A stretch of 64,000 nucleotides of DNA from Gyromitra esculenta (lineage: Eukaryota; Ascomycota; Pezizomycetes; Pezizales; Discinaceae), in NCBI GenBank assembly GCA_038503075.1, contig JBCAML010000016.1:806001-870000 (forward strand), in the 5' to 3' direction. Below the pieces are notes generated by a model. It ran no database searches, was not told the origin of the DNA, and was given only the letters and a program-made list of their open reading frames with translations. This document shows positions 47,158 to 57,604 of the stretch, one piece after another. Every line of letters begins with the position of its first letter. Positions within the stretch are counted from its first letter, which is position 1. The position numbers and the translations under genes are program-made.

Positions 47158-47311
47158 TACTTTGCATGTTTTGGCTATACATAGTAATTAGGAAAGTTTT
47201 ATTGTATTTTAGTTCTTACCGATAGTGCCTAATACTAACCCGCGCCTTCGTTCTATTTCTTATAAATCAAATATCGCACCCAGCACCACCCTCTAAGGTT
47301 GTCCTATTGTA

Positions 47312-47756
47312 CTCATGTCGCCAGATTAATAATGTCGGATGATTAAGGTCGGAATTATCATGTCTGTGGTATGAGATACAGTAAAAAGCAGCATTTTGAG
47401 AGCGGCAGCAACTTCTGTACACTTTAGACAATGTATCTTAATTATTATGATTTTCTATACCCTGTGGTTGTTGAAGAATCGAGCTTCCTGTGGGTGTTTC
47501 ACCAGTGTCTGGAACCCATTTTCGCGTTTAATATCCATAGTCAGACTTTAGTCATCCGGCATTATATAGTCGGACCTTGATATAGAGAACCCCGATATAA
47601 TGGAAATTTGTAGTAACGGACGGAAATTAGGTGCAACTTTGAGTTCCTGGCACCATCCAAAATTTGCTGTAAGGAAAAATTTGCTATAACGAACGAATTC
47701 CCACGAATTATGCATGTCCCTTATAACAAGGTGCGACCGTAAATCTGGCGACATGA
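47312..47756. mobile_element. MITE family A copy (445 bp including an inner MITE)
   Basis: Ends CTCATGTCGCCAGAT and ATCTGGCGACATGAG, flanked by TA (47310-47311, 47757-47758). Without the inner element its TIRs are about 30 bp. The internal 230 bp has no ORF. The right TIR is split by a family B insertion. Confidence 0.8.
47569..47739. mobile_element. MITE family B copy (171 bp) inside family A
   Basis: Begins GTCGGACCTTGATATA and ends TATAACAAGGTGCGACCG, with TA on both sides (47567-47568, 47740-47741). The ends are imperfect inverted repeats. TATAACGAAC-type subterminal sequence recalls pogo-like elements. Confidence 0.75.
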
Positions 47757-47944
47757 GTAAAGTCACTGGGCAAAAGAGTTGGTGGTGCTTGTGTGAGCGG
47801 CGCATCAAGAACAGCGGGTTGAACAGAAAATGAGAGAATATACATGTAATAAGAACAAGATCTTAAGTGTAGTGAACATAGCGAGTGTGTAGAGTGACTA
47901 GCTCAATATTTTAACAGTAAAAGGTAAAAAAAATCACACCCTAA

Positions 47945-48265
47945 TATTTGATATACCATCCCTTTGCTTCAATAGCCGCTTCCAACCCTTGCAGGCATAT
48001 ATTGACCTCCACAGTTTTTCAAAGAATTCCTCAGCCTCTGGAATAGAGTTCCAAACAAGAGGTAGAATCTCTGCCAGCTTCGCTTTAACCTTTGGTGTGC
48101 CTCTAGGTGTCTTTGATATTGGGATATTGCTCCTGTAAACGGTTTTTTATTATTTCTTTTCATACATGCTCAATAGGGTTTAAATTAGATGAGTAGCGTG
48201 GATAAACTTTAAGTTGATACACCATTTTTGCCAACCATTCCTCAGTTATTTTCTGCCTTATGGAC
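47945..48265 (-). pseudogene. Tc1/mariner transposase C-terminal remnant
   Basis: The minus strand encodes EEWLAKMVYQLKVYPRYSSN and then LNPIEHV followed by KEIIKNRLQEQYPNIKD, close to the conserved YSPDLNPIEHVW...LK block of Tc1-like transposases. Stops and frameshifts follow, and a terminal EAKGWYIKY segment is still readable. The catalytic N-terminal and core parts are absent. Confidence 0.75.
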
Positions 48266-48535
48266 TTTGGAATTGACCTACGCATGCATAAAGAATGGAG
48301 CAGTACCCAAAGTTCTACATATGCAGTCTATTACAGGGACCAAGATATATTGCAATAACAGAATATAGAGCTTTGAGTTGAATGATTTGGTGTAGTTGCG
48401 ATGTCTGCTTACGGATGAATATATGATTGCATTCTCGAAGCGCGATTTTAAAACTCAATATCGCATCATAATATTGTAAATCTTGATTGTGATAATGACA
48501 ATTTTCATAAGGCTGTAGGGTGAGGCTTCAAGAAA

Positions 48536-49702
48536 CTAAAATGTCGTAAGTTTCTTAGATTTTGTGTATTTCGTCCATTTATGTCTCCTCTCCTCGTATC
48601 CCGCTCTTGATCCCGTGTGTGCTATGTAGGTGATTGATTTAAGAGAATGAAATAGTCTTTGGAAAGCAGCGGAGGTGACATATCTACCTTCGTAAAGACA
48701 GTTGGCACAATATATATCATTTTCGCAACCGGAGCATCGATATTCTGCATCATCGTTACATATGCCTGCCCCAAGGCCGTAAGTTTGAGACGAATATTTC
48801 GAAACCGCTAGAGAGCTATCAGAAGTCAGAGATTAGGGATACTCACAACACCATGTATCTACCTCGACTTCGTCTTCAGCTACCACAGAGGACTTTGCGT
48901 TCGATTTCCCTCCGGGGTCCATTTTCAGCACTAGCGGAAGTTCTCCACCTCCTAGCGCTTTGAAGCGTTCAAACAAGTCCTCGTCGGTATCAATATTTTT
49001 AAGCTTTTGGTCTTCGGATGCTTTATTTGCTTCTGATTCGTCTGCATCGTCTGCATCGTCTGCGGTCAAAGCTACCCCGTGTGTTGCCTCGAAATCAATT
49101 TCATCTTTAACTATTCTTAAGATATCGCGCTCAGCATTGATATCACACTCCATAACTGCCAAGGGATCGTATTCAACCCAGTCCAGAACCGCCTCCTGGT
49201 CTCTGATTTTCCTGATTTTTTGGGGGGAGCGTTCATGTATTGGCTTCAGTGCCTTTGCTTTTGCTAGGAGTTCTATGATTTCGGTCTCTTCGACTTCTTC
49301 AAATCCCCACGGGTCTTTATCAGAACTTAGAATGTCTATTAACTCCTATATATGCCTTATTAGAAAAAAAGGTATATTTTAGTATGTTAAAATCGTACCG
49401 GCAATGATAGCGCTTCGTTATCGCTTTCTGATGTTTTCCCTTTCGAGTTAACCGTATTTGCCCTTGGCGTGGGTTGTCGATTGAACATCTTTTCGAAACG
49501 TATAGCTAGTGCATCCTCCCTGTTCACTGGACTTCTTGTGGAGGTTATTGGGGCTTTAGATGTGGCATTTCTAGGGTAGTAATGTTGCTTTAGTTTCAGC
49601 CTGCTGGGAAGCTCATGAATATATGATAATAGGAGAGAGGGTTTACGGCATCTCAAATGAATGCCTCAACGCAGCTAAGCGGTGGGCGAGATCATCGTCC
49701 AT
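48536..49702 (-). CDS. ANCHR/ZFYVE19-like zinc-finger protein, five exons (306 aa)
   Basis: Exons 49702-49647, 49600-49399, 49345-48847, 48765-48688 and 48621-48536 give 306 codons with agreeing phases. The N-terminus is MDDDLAHRLAALRHSF; the middle is acidic. The C-terminus has WCCICNDDAEYRCSGCEND and then IYCANCLYEAHTG and EERRHKW, the Cys-rich finger that ends fungal proteins resembling human ZFYVE19/ANCHR. In animals ANCHR delays abscission with ESCRT/VPS4; a fungal role is not established. It is divergent from the aldehyde dehydrogenase with 244 bp between the start codons, so they may share a promoter. Confidence 0.75.
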
Positions 49703-49946
49703 GATTGTGTCTTCGCTTCTTGAAATACCTATCGATTCTAAATGATATCCAGTGACTTATACCATTCTCCGTGGTTCTGGCCATCGGTAATATAGCTGAA
49801 ACAGGGGTAGCATATCAGTAGATTACCCGGATAACAGTAGGTATCTCACATGGCAATCGAGGTAACTAGACGCGTTCGTCGTGTTGGCTCCTGTTCACGA
49901 CTGTTTTCGCAACGTCGCAACGTCACACCTCTCCAAACTAAATTCA

Positions 49947-52146
49947 ATGACTATGAGAATTTCCTTTGACTTCCTAGTCAGTGGTTTCACTGTTGGCTGC
50001 TCAATATCACGAGATAACTTTTCATTGGCATCAGTGGACAGCCCTCTGCTGCAAGGGGTCTCACTTCCGTCTTTTCAGTCCGTTATTATCTCGATTATTG
50101 CTGTTGTTTCCTCTGCTATACTATTCCGCTATTGGCGAGCGTCACGCTATTCAGCTGTCCCTTACGCTGTACCGATACCTACCCAATGCAGCAAAGAGTG
50201 GAAGGGAGAAATTTTAGACAGCCCGTCTATAAGAGTTCGTAGGGAATCTTTTCTTGTTCGATAGCTATTGCTGATAAAAAAAAAGTCTGCGACGGATGAT
50301 GAGATTAATTGTTATTGTCCGGCAAACGGGAAACTCCTTGCGAAAGTTGTGCCAGCACATCCAGAAGATATTGATACTGCCATTGCGAGCGCGACTGCTG
50401 CTCAGAAGCAGTGGGCGAAAACGACCTTTAACGAGCGGAAAAGGGTCTTAAGAACACTACTAAAGTATGTATCAAAGACAACACGCTAATTATCAGAGGT
50501 CTCTCAGTAAGTTCTAACTTCAGTATTACAGATACATTCTCTCAAATCAAGATATTATTACCACAGCGGCTTGTCTTGATTCTGGGAAAACGCGCATTGA
50601 TGCAGCGTTAGGCGAAATTTTGGTCCTGGTTGAGAAAATCAGATGGGTTTTAAACCACGGGGAGCATGCATTAAGGCCGGAAAATAGAGCCGTATCCTGG
50701 CCGTTAATGTGTTATAAGAAGGCTGAGGTGAGATATGAACCGCTAGGTGTCGTCTGTGCTTGTGTTTCTTGGAAGTACGTGTTGGGCTGTTCAATATTTA
50801 TTTTCAGATTCTATTCTAACATTACTGGACTCTAGTTATCCGGTACGCCTACAATGTCTAGTTGATTACTCCCATAGTACTTTGAAATTCTAATAGGTAG
50901 GTATATGTACATGTAGTTTCATAACTTGTTGTGTCCTATTATAAGTTCAATTTTTGCCGGGAATGGCATAATTGGTAAGCCTTCATCGAGATCGTGTATC
51001 TGACTTGAGATATAATAACAAACGGGAACAGTTAAGGGAAGCGAGAATACAGCATGGAGTTCCGGATTTTTTATTTCAATCGTGAAAGGCGCTCTCTCAG
51101 CTTGTGGACACAGTGCGGACCTGGTGCAGGTAATCGATCTTATATTGCCTTAGATTAAGTACCAATCACTGACCTAGAATTTGCTTAAGTCTATCGCGTG
51201 CTGGCCGGAAGTCGCTCCCCATCTGACATCTCATTCTGGGATCTCACACATAACATTCATTGGATCACGCCCGGTAGCACACCATGTCGCTGCATCAGCG
51301 TCTAAGTCACTGATCCCGCTCTGTATTGAACTTGGCGGTAAAGATGCTGCGATTATTCTCGATGATGTCCCGAACGTACAATCTCTTTCTTCTATCCTTA
51401 TGCGCGGTGTTTTCCAAAGCGCGTCTCAGAATTGTGTTGGTATTGAGCGAATCATCGCACTTCCGAAGGTTTACGCCAAACTTGTCGATATCCTTCAGGT
51501 TCGAATAAAAGAACTGCGTCTCGGATCGATTTTGGATGGTGACGAGGTTGATTGTGGTGCGATGATTTCATCGGCTAGTTTCGACGACTTAGAAGCTTGG
51601 ATCAAAGACGCAGTGAGCAAAGGTGCGAGATGCTTAGTAGGTGGGAAACGATATGTACACCCAAGTCATCCAAAGGGACACTATTTCTTGCCTACCCTTC
51701 TTGTCGACGTAACCCTAGATATGGCTATTGCGAAAAACGAGACATTTGCCCCTATTTGTGTTCTTATGAAGGCTGAAGATGTAGAGGACGCGCTCCGCAT
51801 TGCGAATGGGACAGAGTTTGGTCTCGGCGGATCTGTGTTTGGCAGGAATAAGAGGGATCTAGAAAGAGTTGTTCGGGATATGAAATCTGGAATGGTCTCA
51901 GTGAACGATTTCGCTGTGTATTACCTCAATCAGTCACTTCCATTCGGTGGAGTAAAAGGATCTGGCTATGGGAGGTTCGCAGGAGTGGAAGGACTGAGGG
52001 CTGTTTGTAATGTGAAAGCTGTATGTGAGGATGTGTTCCCAAGACTTATAAATACTGCTATCCCGCCTGTAGTGGATTATCCCATAAGAGATGGGAACAG
52101 GGGCTGGAACTTTACCAAAGGTAGGGCTCTCCCGAGATATTTTTGA
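49947..52146 (+). CDS. Msc7-type membrane-anchored aldehyde dehydrogenase, seven exons incl. a 7-nt micro-exon
   Basis: Exons 49947-50234, 50286-50464, 50532-50774, 50836-50842, 50917-50974, 51032-51129 and 51178-52146 give 613 codons. A transmembrane segment near residues 40-60 (VIISIIAVVSSAILFRYW) precedes the ALDH fold. Motifs: DSGKTR, PLGVV, a WNYPFHN motif made only with the micro-exon, FIGSRPVAH, the ELGGKD glutamate, QNCVGIE with the catalytic cysteine, and PFGGVKGSGYGRF. It should oxidise an aldehyde with NAD(P)+; the anchor and sequence resemble yeast Msc7. One change, Cys for the usual Gly in NLLGP, is visible. Splicing of the micro-exon should be tested. Confidence 0.88.
50836..50842 (+). 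other. 7-nt micro-exon of the aldehyde dehydrogenase gene
   Basis: TTATCCG lies between a TCTAG acceptor and a GTACGC donor. Included, it completes Asn and adds Tyr-Pro, giving the conserved WNYPFHN motif and keeping frame. Without it the motif is lost and the frame shifts. Confidence 0.75.
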
Positions 52147-52643
52147 AATTTAACCACACGCTGACGAGGTTCTCTTGGTAATAGGATTGATTGAATTGGC
52201 TTATGGAGAAAGCTGGGGCAGAGTAGTGGGTGGGCTGTGGAAGTTGATAAATAATCTTTAGAAACATATTTCTCCCTTAGTAATTAGGAGATGTAATTAT
52301 GACAGACTATTAAATCTGTATTGTGGTATCCGCTTGCTACGCATCTACAGTCGAGTTCGCGAAGTCCTGACACCCTACAACATGTTGATAGTAAACTAAA
52401 TAGATGTGGATCGGGATAGGGAGCATTACATTAAAAGTGGAGAAAACTAAATAGGTACTGGGGTACTAGGTAACATCTAACAACTTTACATAGTTGGTCT
52501 CGGTAGAAATTACGGCCTCGATCTTCTCATTGTCGTGCCCAAGAGAGAGAGTATGATGCCAAGACTTTGTGAACATGACAATATAACATGTACGTGTAGA
52601 TGTAACTAGGTGTCATTTTTCCTGAAAAAAGTCACGATTATGG
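52147..52643. other. Downstream intergenic stretch
   Basis: 500 bp with no gene seen; presumably the 3' UTR of the aldehyde dehydrogenase gene, then spacer. Confidence 0.5.
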
Positions 52644-52822
52644 CAGTAAAGTACACTCGCCCTATAAGAATACTAACTGTAAGAATACATACCTTATAAG
52701 AATGCTGAATCCAGTCCTGACAGGGGTAAAGTTGAGTGTGGCCTGCTTTTCATATCAGAATAACTCTTTTATAAGAATATGATTTTCGGAACCAACCGTA
52801 TTTTTATAGGGTGATTGTACTG
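52644..52822. mobile_element. MITE (179 bp) with CAGTA...TACTG ends
   Basis: Inverted ends: CAGTAAAGTACACTCGCCCT with ATAAGAATAC inside on the left, and ATTTTTATAGGGTGATTGTACTG-type sequence on the right. TATAAGAAT repeats occur inside both arms. TA follows the right end; the left flank is not TA, so the target duplication is unclear. Confidence 0.65.
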
Positions 52823-52892
52823 TAGTTCGAATGCTTGGCCTTTCTGTGATTGGGATTGGTACTAATATTGGTTTTGTAGGGACATACATATA

Positions 52893-53071
52893 CCGTATGT
52901 ACTCGTGAGATACGACCCAGCTCTGCCCCGTGGCTTACGCAGGGAACGAGCTTCTAAATGGTCAAATTCTGTGGCTTAGATTCTTTTTCGCCAAGCTCAA
53001 TACTATATCAACACTCGTTCCCTGCGTAAGCCACGGGGCAAAGCTTGGTCATATTTCACGAGTACATACGG
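52893..53071. mobile_element. Hairpin MITE (179 bp), 60-bp inverted repeats, TA-flanked
   Basis: The left arm starts CCGTATGTACTCGTGAGATA and ends GCAGGGAACGAG. The right arm is its near-perfect inverse, ending TCACGAGTACATACGG. The arms enclose a loop of about 60 bp. TA lies on both sides (52891-52892, 53072-53073). Confidence 0.8.
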
Positions 53072-53586
53072 TATCATGCAGAGTAGCGTACTAGTATTCT
53101 ATTGTACACTAAATTGGCCTGAAGTTAATATCAGGCGGATGTGGGTCTGTCCCTGAGTAGTGCGAGGAAGTGGCTACAGCAGGAGATCTAGTGTAAAAAA
53201 ATGAATACGATACCTATTCTGCTGGTGTTGGTTGTGTGCCTGTAAAATGCTTTTGGGTGGGGCTGCATAAAGCGAACAATGGATTGTTTGGTCTAAATCG
53301 ACAGCATCCGCTGCTTCTAGAACATGGAGGGTTGGTTGCACTACATGGTTGATCGAGTCCTCTGCAGCCACGAACTCCAGCCCACGTCTTACTGTTTCTT
53401 GTTCCCTTGTTCCCTTCCAATCTTTCTATCAACCCTCTCGCTGTCATTCTCATCCTGTCGTCACAATCTGCCTCTTGCACATTTCCCTAATTGATAGAGT
53501 TGCTTAAACCACCCTCGCTCTTGTCGGTCCGGTGTGCTTGTGCTTTCACTCAATACTTGCCAGGATCCTTTACACGTACGGCAACT

Positions 53587-55398
53587 ATGAATTCTTCACG
53601 ACTAGTCTTGAATTCGGCCACTCAGCGCTCTCTTGTTCTTTCATCAGGTATGTCTCTGAACCCATCATCATTTAATTACCTGTCGGCTTCTGATAGCCCC
53701 GAGAAGCTCGCCGCGGTACTATTCGAACTGCTTTCAGAACATCATCCAGTGGACAACTAGTGGGATTTCGGAGTCCCCTCAATCGACCAGCATTTCTTGT
53801 ATTTGCTTCACAGAGGTATCTTACCACCGACACAACAACATCTGGGGGCGGTGGTCCTGTTATACCCCCCCCAGGATTCAATGCCAATGAAGCGAAGAAG
53901 CCTCTCCCTCGAGACATGCCCGTAACGAAAATCGGTAAAAACGAAATACCAGTCCCCATAAAAGTCGAGAAGCTGGGATATTTGAGGGGTTCGGAAACAG
54001 CTTTGGCAAAGCCTGAAGCTGCTGGTGGCAAGGACGCAACTACGGTATCCGCGGTGAACCAGCGACCTACCGATAAGAAGAAAGATGAAAAGAAGACAAC
54101 AGTATGGCAAAAGGTTAAGCACGGGGTTCGGCATTTTTGGGATGGGACCAAGCTGCTTGGGGCGGAAATCAAGATATCTTCGAACTTGGCCTTGAAGATG
54201 GCTGCAGGCTATGAACTAAGTAGGAGGGAACGTCGACAGGTTTGATTACTGCCTCTCAGTTCATCTCGACGACTGATCTGACATAAACTGAATAGCTTGA
54301 GCGAACCGTTAAAGACCTTGGGCGACTCGTCCCCTTTTCGGTCTTCATCATTGTACCTGCCGGAGAACTTTTCCTACCAATTGCCTTGAAAATCTTTCCG
54401 AATTTGCTTCCTAGTACTTATGAGGACCAAAAGACAAAGGACTTGAAATCGAGCAAACTACGTTCCACTCGCAAAGATGTCTCGAACTTCCTTAGAACAA
54501 CTATGCGGGAAGGGGGGATACAATTGAGTGCTAAGACAAGACAACGAGAAGAATTCGCACAGTTCTTTAAAAAGGTAATTTTATATTATTCTAATTATGG
54601 TTTTGATAGGTTGACTGTCTGACCGACGGAAAATAGATTCGTTCAAGTGGCGAATCCCCGAGCCATGAGGATGTCATCAGGGTCTGCAAGATCTTTAGGG
54701 ATGATCTTACGTTAGACAATCTCTCTCGAGCTCAACTTGTCGGCATGTGCCGATATATGAATTTGAACACATTTGGCACGGATGCTATTCTTCGGTATAA
54801 TATTCGGCATAGGATGAGGCAGATTAAACGGGATGATCGAGCAATCTCTTATGAAGGAGTCGATTCGCTCTCTGTCCCGGAACTGCGAACCGCTTGTGCG
54901 TCGCGAGGTATTCGTACTCACGGGGTTAGCCCCGGACGCTTGCGTGATGATCTGAACACTTGGCTCGAGCTTCGATTGAAGCACGGGCTTCCTTCAACAT
55001 TATTGGTCCTATCAAATGCATTCATGTACCAAGGGAAGGAGAGTGAGATTGAATCGCATTATGATGCATTGGTGGCAGTTCTAAGCAGTATTCCCGAGGA
55101 ACTTTATCACGAAATCGAGTTGGAAGTGAATACTGCAGAGGGGGCTGCGACCAACAAACAAAGGTTGGAGGTGTTGAGGGAGCAGCAAGAACTCATAGAA
55201 GAGGAGAATGAGCAAAGGACGGCAGGAGAATCTGGAGCTTCTAAAAGCAATGTTAAAGACGATCAGGATATTGACGAGAGAGAAGAGGATAAGCGGGTAG
55301 CTGCCGAGTCTGAGCACGACAAGAACAACAAAGACATTTCGAACAGGGCGCATGACGAAATTAACCCGAAACCATTGAATGCAAAGAATGAAGTGTAA
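53587..55398 (+). CDS. MDM38: LETM1/Mdm38 family mitochondrial inner-membrane protein, four exons
   Basis: Exons 53587-53647, 53761-54239, 54296-54574 and 54637-55398 give 526 codons. An Arg/Ser-rich N-terminus suits a mitochondrial presequence. [20 protein letters not shown] and [10 protein letters not shown] lead into the single membrane span ([20 protein letters not shown]). The LETM1 domain follows with [30 protein letters not shown] and LSNAFMYQ. The C-terminus is an acidic, Lys/Glu-rich coiled coil. LETM1/Mdm38 proteins support mitochondrial K+/H+ exchange and ribosome binding at the inner membrane. The symbol follows the yeast orthologue and is by similarity. Confidence 0.9.
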
Positions 55399-55688
55399 GA
55401 TGAAAATTCTCTTTCATTGCATAAAATTTTATTTTGTATACCTGCAATAAGTGGGCGATTTGAACTTCCTTGTGTTGGTCCTACATATTCAAGACAAAGG
55501 GTGTTCAAACAATCGTATTGGGAACTGAATATTTGTGCCGAATTGTATATATATTAAATTTGGTATGGGATAACTGTAGAGGGACGAATAGATTACTGAC
55601 AAAAAAAATAAAGAACCTTGTTTTCGTGAAGAGCAAAGTTAACTGTAACGGATTGTAGATATCATTGAGCCTGTCCCTATTATAGGAA
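55399..55688. other. Spacer after the LETM1 gene
   Basis: AT-rich; probably the 3' UTRs of the LETM1 gene and of a convergent minus-strand gene. No other feature seen. Confidence 0.5.
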
Positions 55689-55904
55689 TTACAGCCATCC
55701 ACTCGAGCGATTCCCCCCGCGCCTTGTTGCTAACCTACTCATCACCCGTGAAACTTCAGTCCTTCTTTCGATTAAATCTCCATATTTCTTTTGTTCCGTT
55801 CGGAGAATTAAGAAGTCTGTTGCACGTGCCATGACGTCGTCGACGGGAAGATTCGCCTGGCCTGTGTGATCCGAAGAAACGAAGATTAGGGCGTCGGATG
55901 CGCT
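55689..55904 (-). CDS. Candidate terminal exon of an unidentified minus-strand gene
   Basis: The minus frame after a possible acceptor (TATATGTCAG) reads SASDALIFVSSDHTGQANLP and then VDDVMARATDFLILRTEQKK, ending RSSGWL and TAA at 55691-55689. Balanced composition and a helical tail look coding, and the frame is open over 72 codons. I do not recognise the family. Upstream exons were not found. Confidence 0.4.
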   Translation of the reverse strand, partial: SASDALIFVSSDHTGQANLPVDDVMARATDFLILRTEQKKYGDLIERRTEVSRVMSRLATRRGGNRSSGWL

Positions 55905-56141
55905 CTGACATATACCGTGACATTGTAAGCTACAACAATAGAGGGGTTGGAGCGAGAAGAACGAAAGCAGTGGGTTACAATGGTTTTGAGACTAGTAAGG
56001 TCTGAGAGAATTTCAGCCAGCATTACCATGGCTTAGAAGAAGATTTCGCGCACAGAGGATAGATAGAATATAGCATATAACATGCAAAACTAGAAGTAGT
56101 GATATATTCGAATAAGAAGCTAGTATGGTAGGGAGGTGGTC

Positions 56142-56330
56142 TCAGTTTAAGTTTGGAGTGCCTGGCGTGAGTTTGACAAACTCCAGGTCGTCGATGTTAG
56201 CCTCCAGTGCGAGGTGGGTGGTTGTGGGAACGTTGCTACCCTAAGCCCTAGAGATCTTGTTAACCACAATCTGCTATATTTGGTCTCCAGAATCTCTACC
56301 CAAGCTTCATACTGCACCCACGCTCAGTGT
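56142..56330 (-). pseudogene. Possible C-terminal gene fragment truncated by an LTR
   Basis: The minus frame VPTTTHLALEANIDDLEFVK, LTPGTPNLN ends at TGA 56144-56142 after a possible TTAG acceptor near 56241. A further coding-like piece (VQYEAWVEILETKYSRLW) lies at about 56320-56265. The solo LTR starts at 56344, so a 5' part may have been separated. Weak evidence. Confidence 0.3.
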
Positions 56331-56343
56331 GTAACGGGTAGGT

Positions 56344-56763
56344 TTTCACGGATGAAGAAAGATAATGGGTTAGGTGTTGGTTAGAAGTAATGTTTGTGGG
56401 TTATGGGTTCTCTTTTGATAACAAAGTCTTTGTTCTTCGGTTATGTTCGGTTATGAGTTTTGGATAGGAAAAGCGGGGTATATAAGGAGGATGGTTTCGT
56501 TGTTTTGTAGTTCTTTTCCTTTCTTCTCCTAAGCAACGTTCTCACTTTACTTCTACTGTATTGTTTTAATACTATCTCGATTCTACTTCAGAATCCTCGC
56601 GGTCGCTGTCGCTGTAAACATTCTCACACTTAACTCGCCTGGAGTTAGACCCACGTAGGACCTGTAGAAGACTTCACCACTCTTATCGCAATGATTCCCA
56701 TTTAAGTAGCTCTGCTCACCTTCTGGGATACAGAAGGGCTTAGACTGGGATCGAACCGTGAGA
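56344..56763 (+). repeat. Solo LTR, 420 bp, with target duplication TAGGT
   Basis: TTTCACGG...CCGTGAGA ends, flanked by TAGGT at 56339-56343 and 56764-56768. It carries TATATAAGG near 56475, AAGCAACGTTCTC and the hairpin CCTTCTG-GGATA-CAGAAGG (56719-56737). Confidence 0.9.
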
Positions 56764-56768
56764 TAGGT

Positions 56769-57176
56769 GTAGCCGGTATCTTTAGTACAGTATACCGTAA
56801 TATCTCGCACATAAGGAGCACGCCCGGGCCGGGAGTATTGGTATTTGGCCTGGATCATGATTGGGTGAATTGACGTTGAGATCTATTCAACTCGAACTTG
56901 AGGTAGCGATGCAGCTTGAGCAAAACCAAAAGCTTGAGTTCAGCAACACTTGGGCTGTATTTTCTCGAGGTCAGAAATACGATGCCTTCACAGTGATCAG
57001 GACTAAAACAACTTACAATCATTAAAAAATCACAAGCTTATATATCTCAACTCAGATCCGGCTTGATATCAAATCTTTCAATGCACACTACTAGCCAAGG
57101 CATTCCCAAGATCCCGTGAATTTAGGAGTGCTTTTGGTTGAGTTCAGGGCACTTTTGTGCTAGATTTGAACCCTAA
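56769..57176. other. Unassigned spacer between LTRs
   Basis: About 400 bp. No gene or element motif recognised. Confidence 0.4.
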
Positions 57177-57587
57177 TCTCACGGTTCTATGTCTCTTTAA
57201 GCCCTTCAGTATCCCTGAAGGTGAGCAGTGCTACTTAAGCGAGATATTAACCCGTTCGAAGATTGCAAGGTTTCTACAAGTTCAACAATGGGGTATAACT
57301 CCAGGCGAGTTAAGTGCAGTGACGAGGACAGCAACAGTGAGAGTTCTGAGGTAGAACCGAAGTAGTATTGAGTAATACAGGTAGAAGTGAAACGAGAACG
57401 TTGCTTAAGGAGAGAAGAAGAAGAAGACAACAAACGAACTAAATCCATCGCTTAAATACCCCACTTTTCCATACCACAACCCATACCCGACAACAACCGA
57501 AACACAAAGACATTATAACGAAAACCTAACATTCGCCGCAACCATTGAACTCAACCCTGACCCATTACCCAATCTTAATTCATGAAA
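57177..57587 (-). repeat. 3' LTR of E3
   Basis: Family LTR in minus orientation with hairpin CCTTCAG-TATCC-CTGAAGG (57203-57221), ending TCATGAAA beside the polypurine tract. About 411 bp. Confidence 0.88.
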
Positions 57588-57604
57588 GTAGCTCCCCCCT
57601 TCAA
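57588..57604 (-). other. Polypurine tract of E3
   Basis: The minus strand reads GAAGGGGGGAGCTAC directly before the 3' LTR. This is the expected second-strand primer position. Confidence 0.7.

Noticed and set aside
47548..47808. 86-codon minus frame
   Set aside because: Covers MITE family B and its flank; no coding signal.
51326..51508. Small plus frame inside the aldehyde dehydrogenase gene
   Set aside because: Out-of-frame shadow of a well-supported exon.
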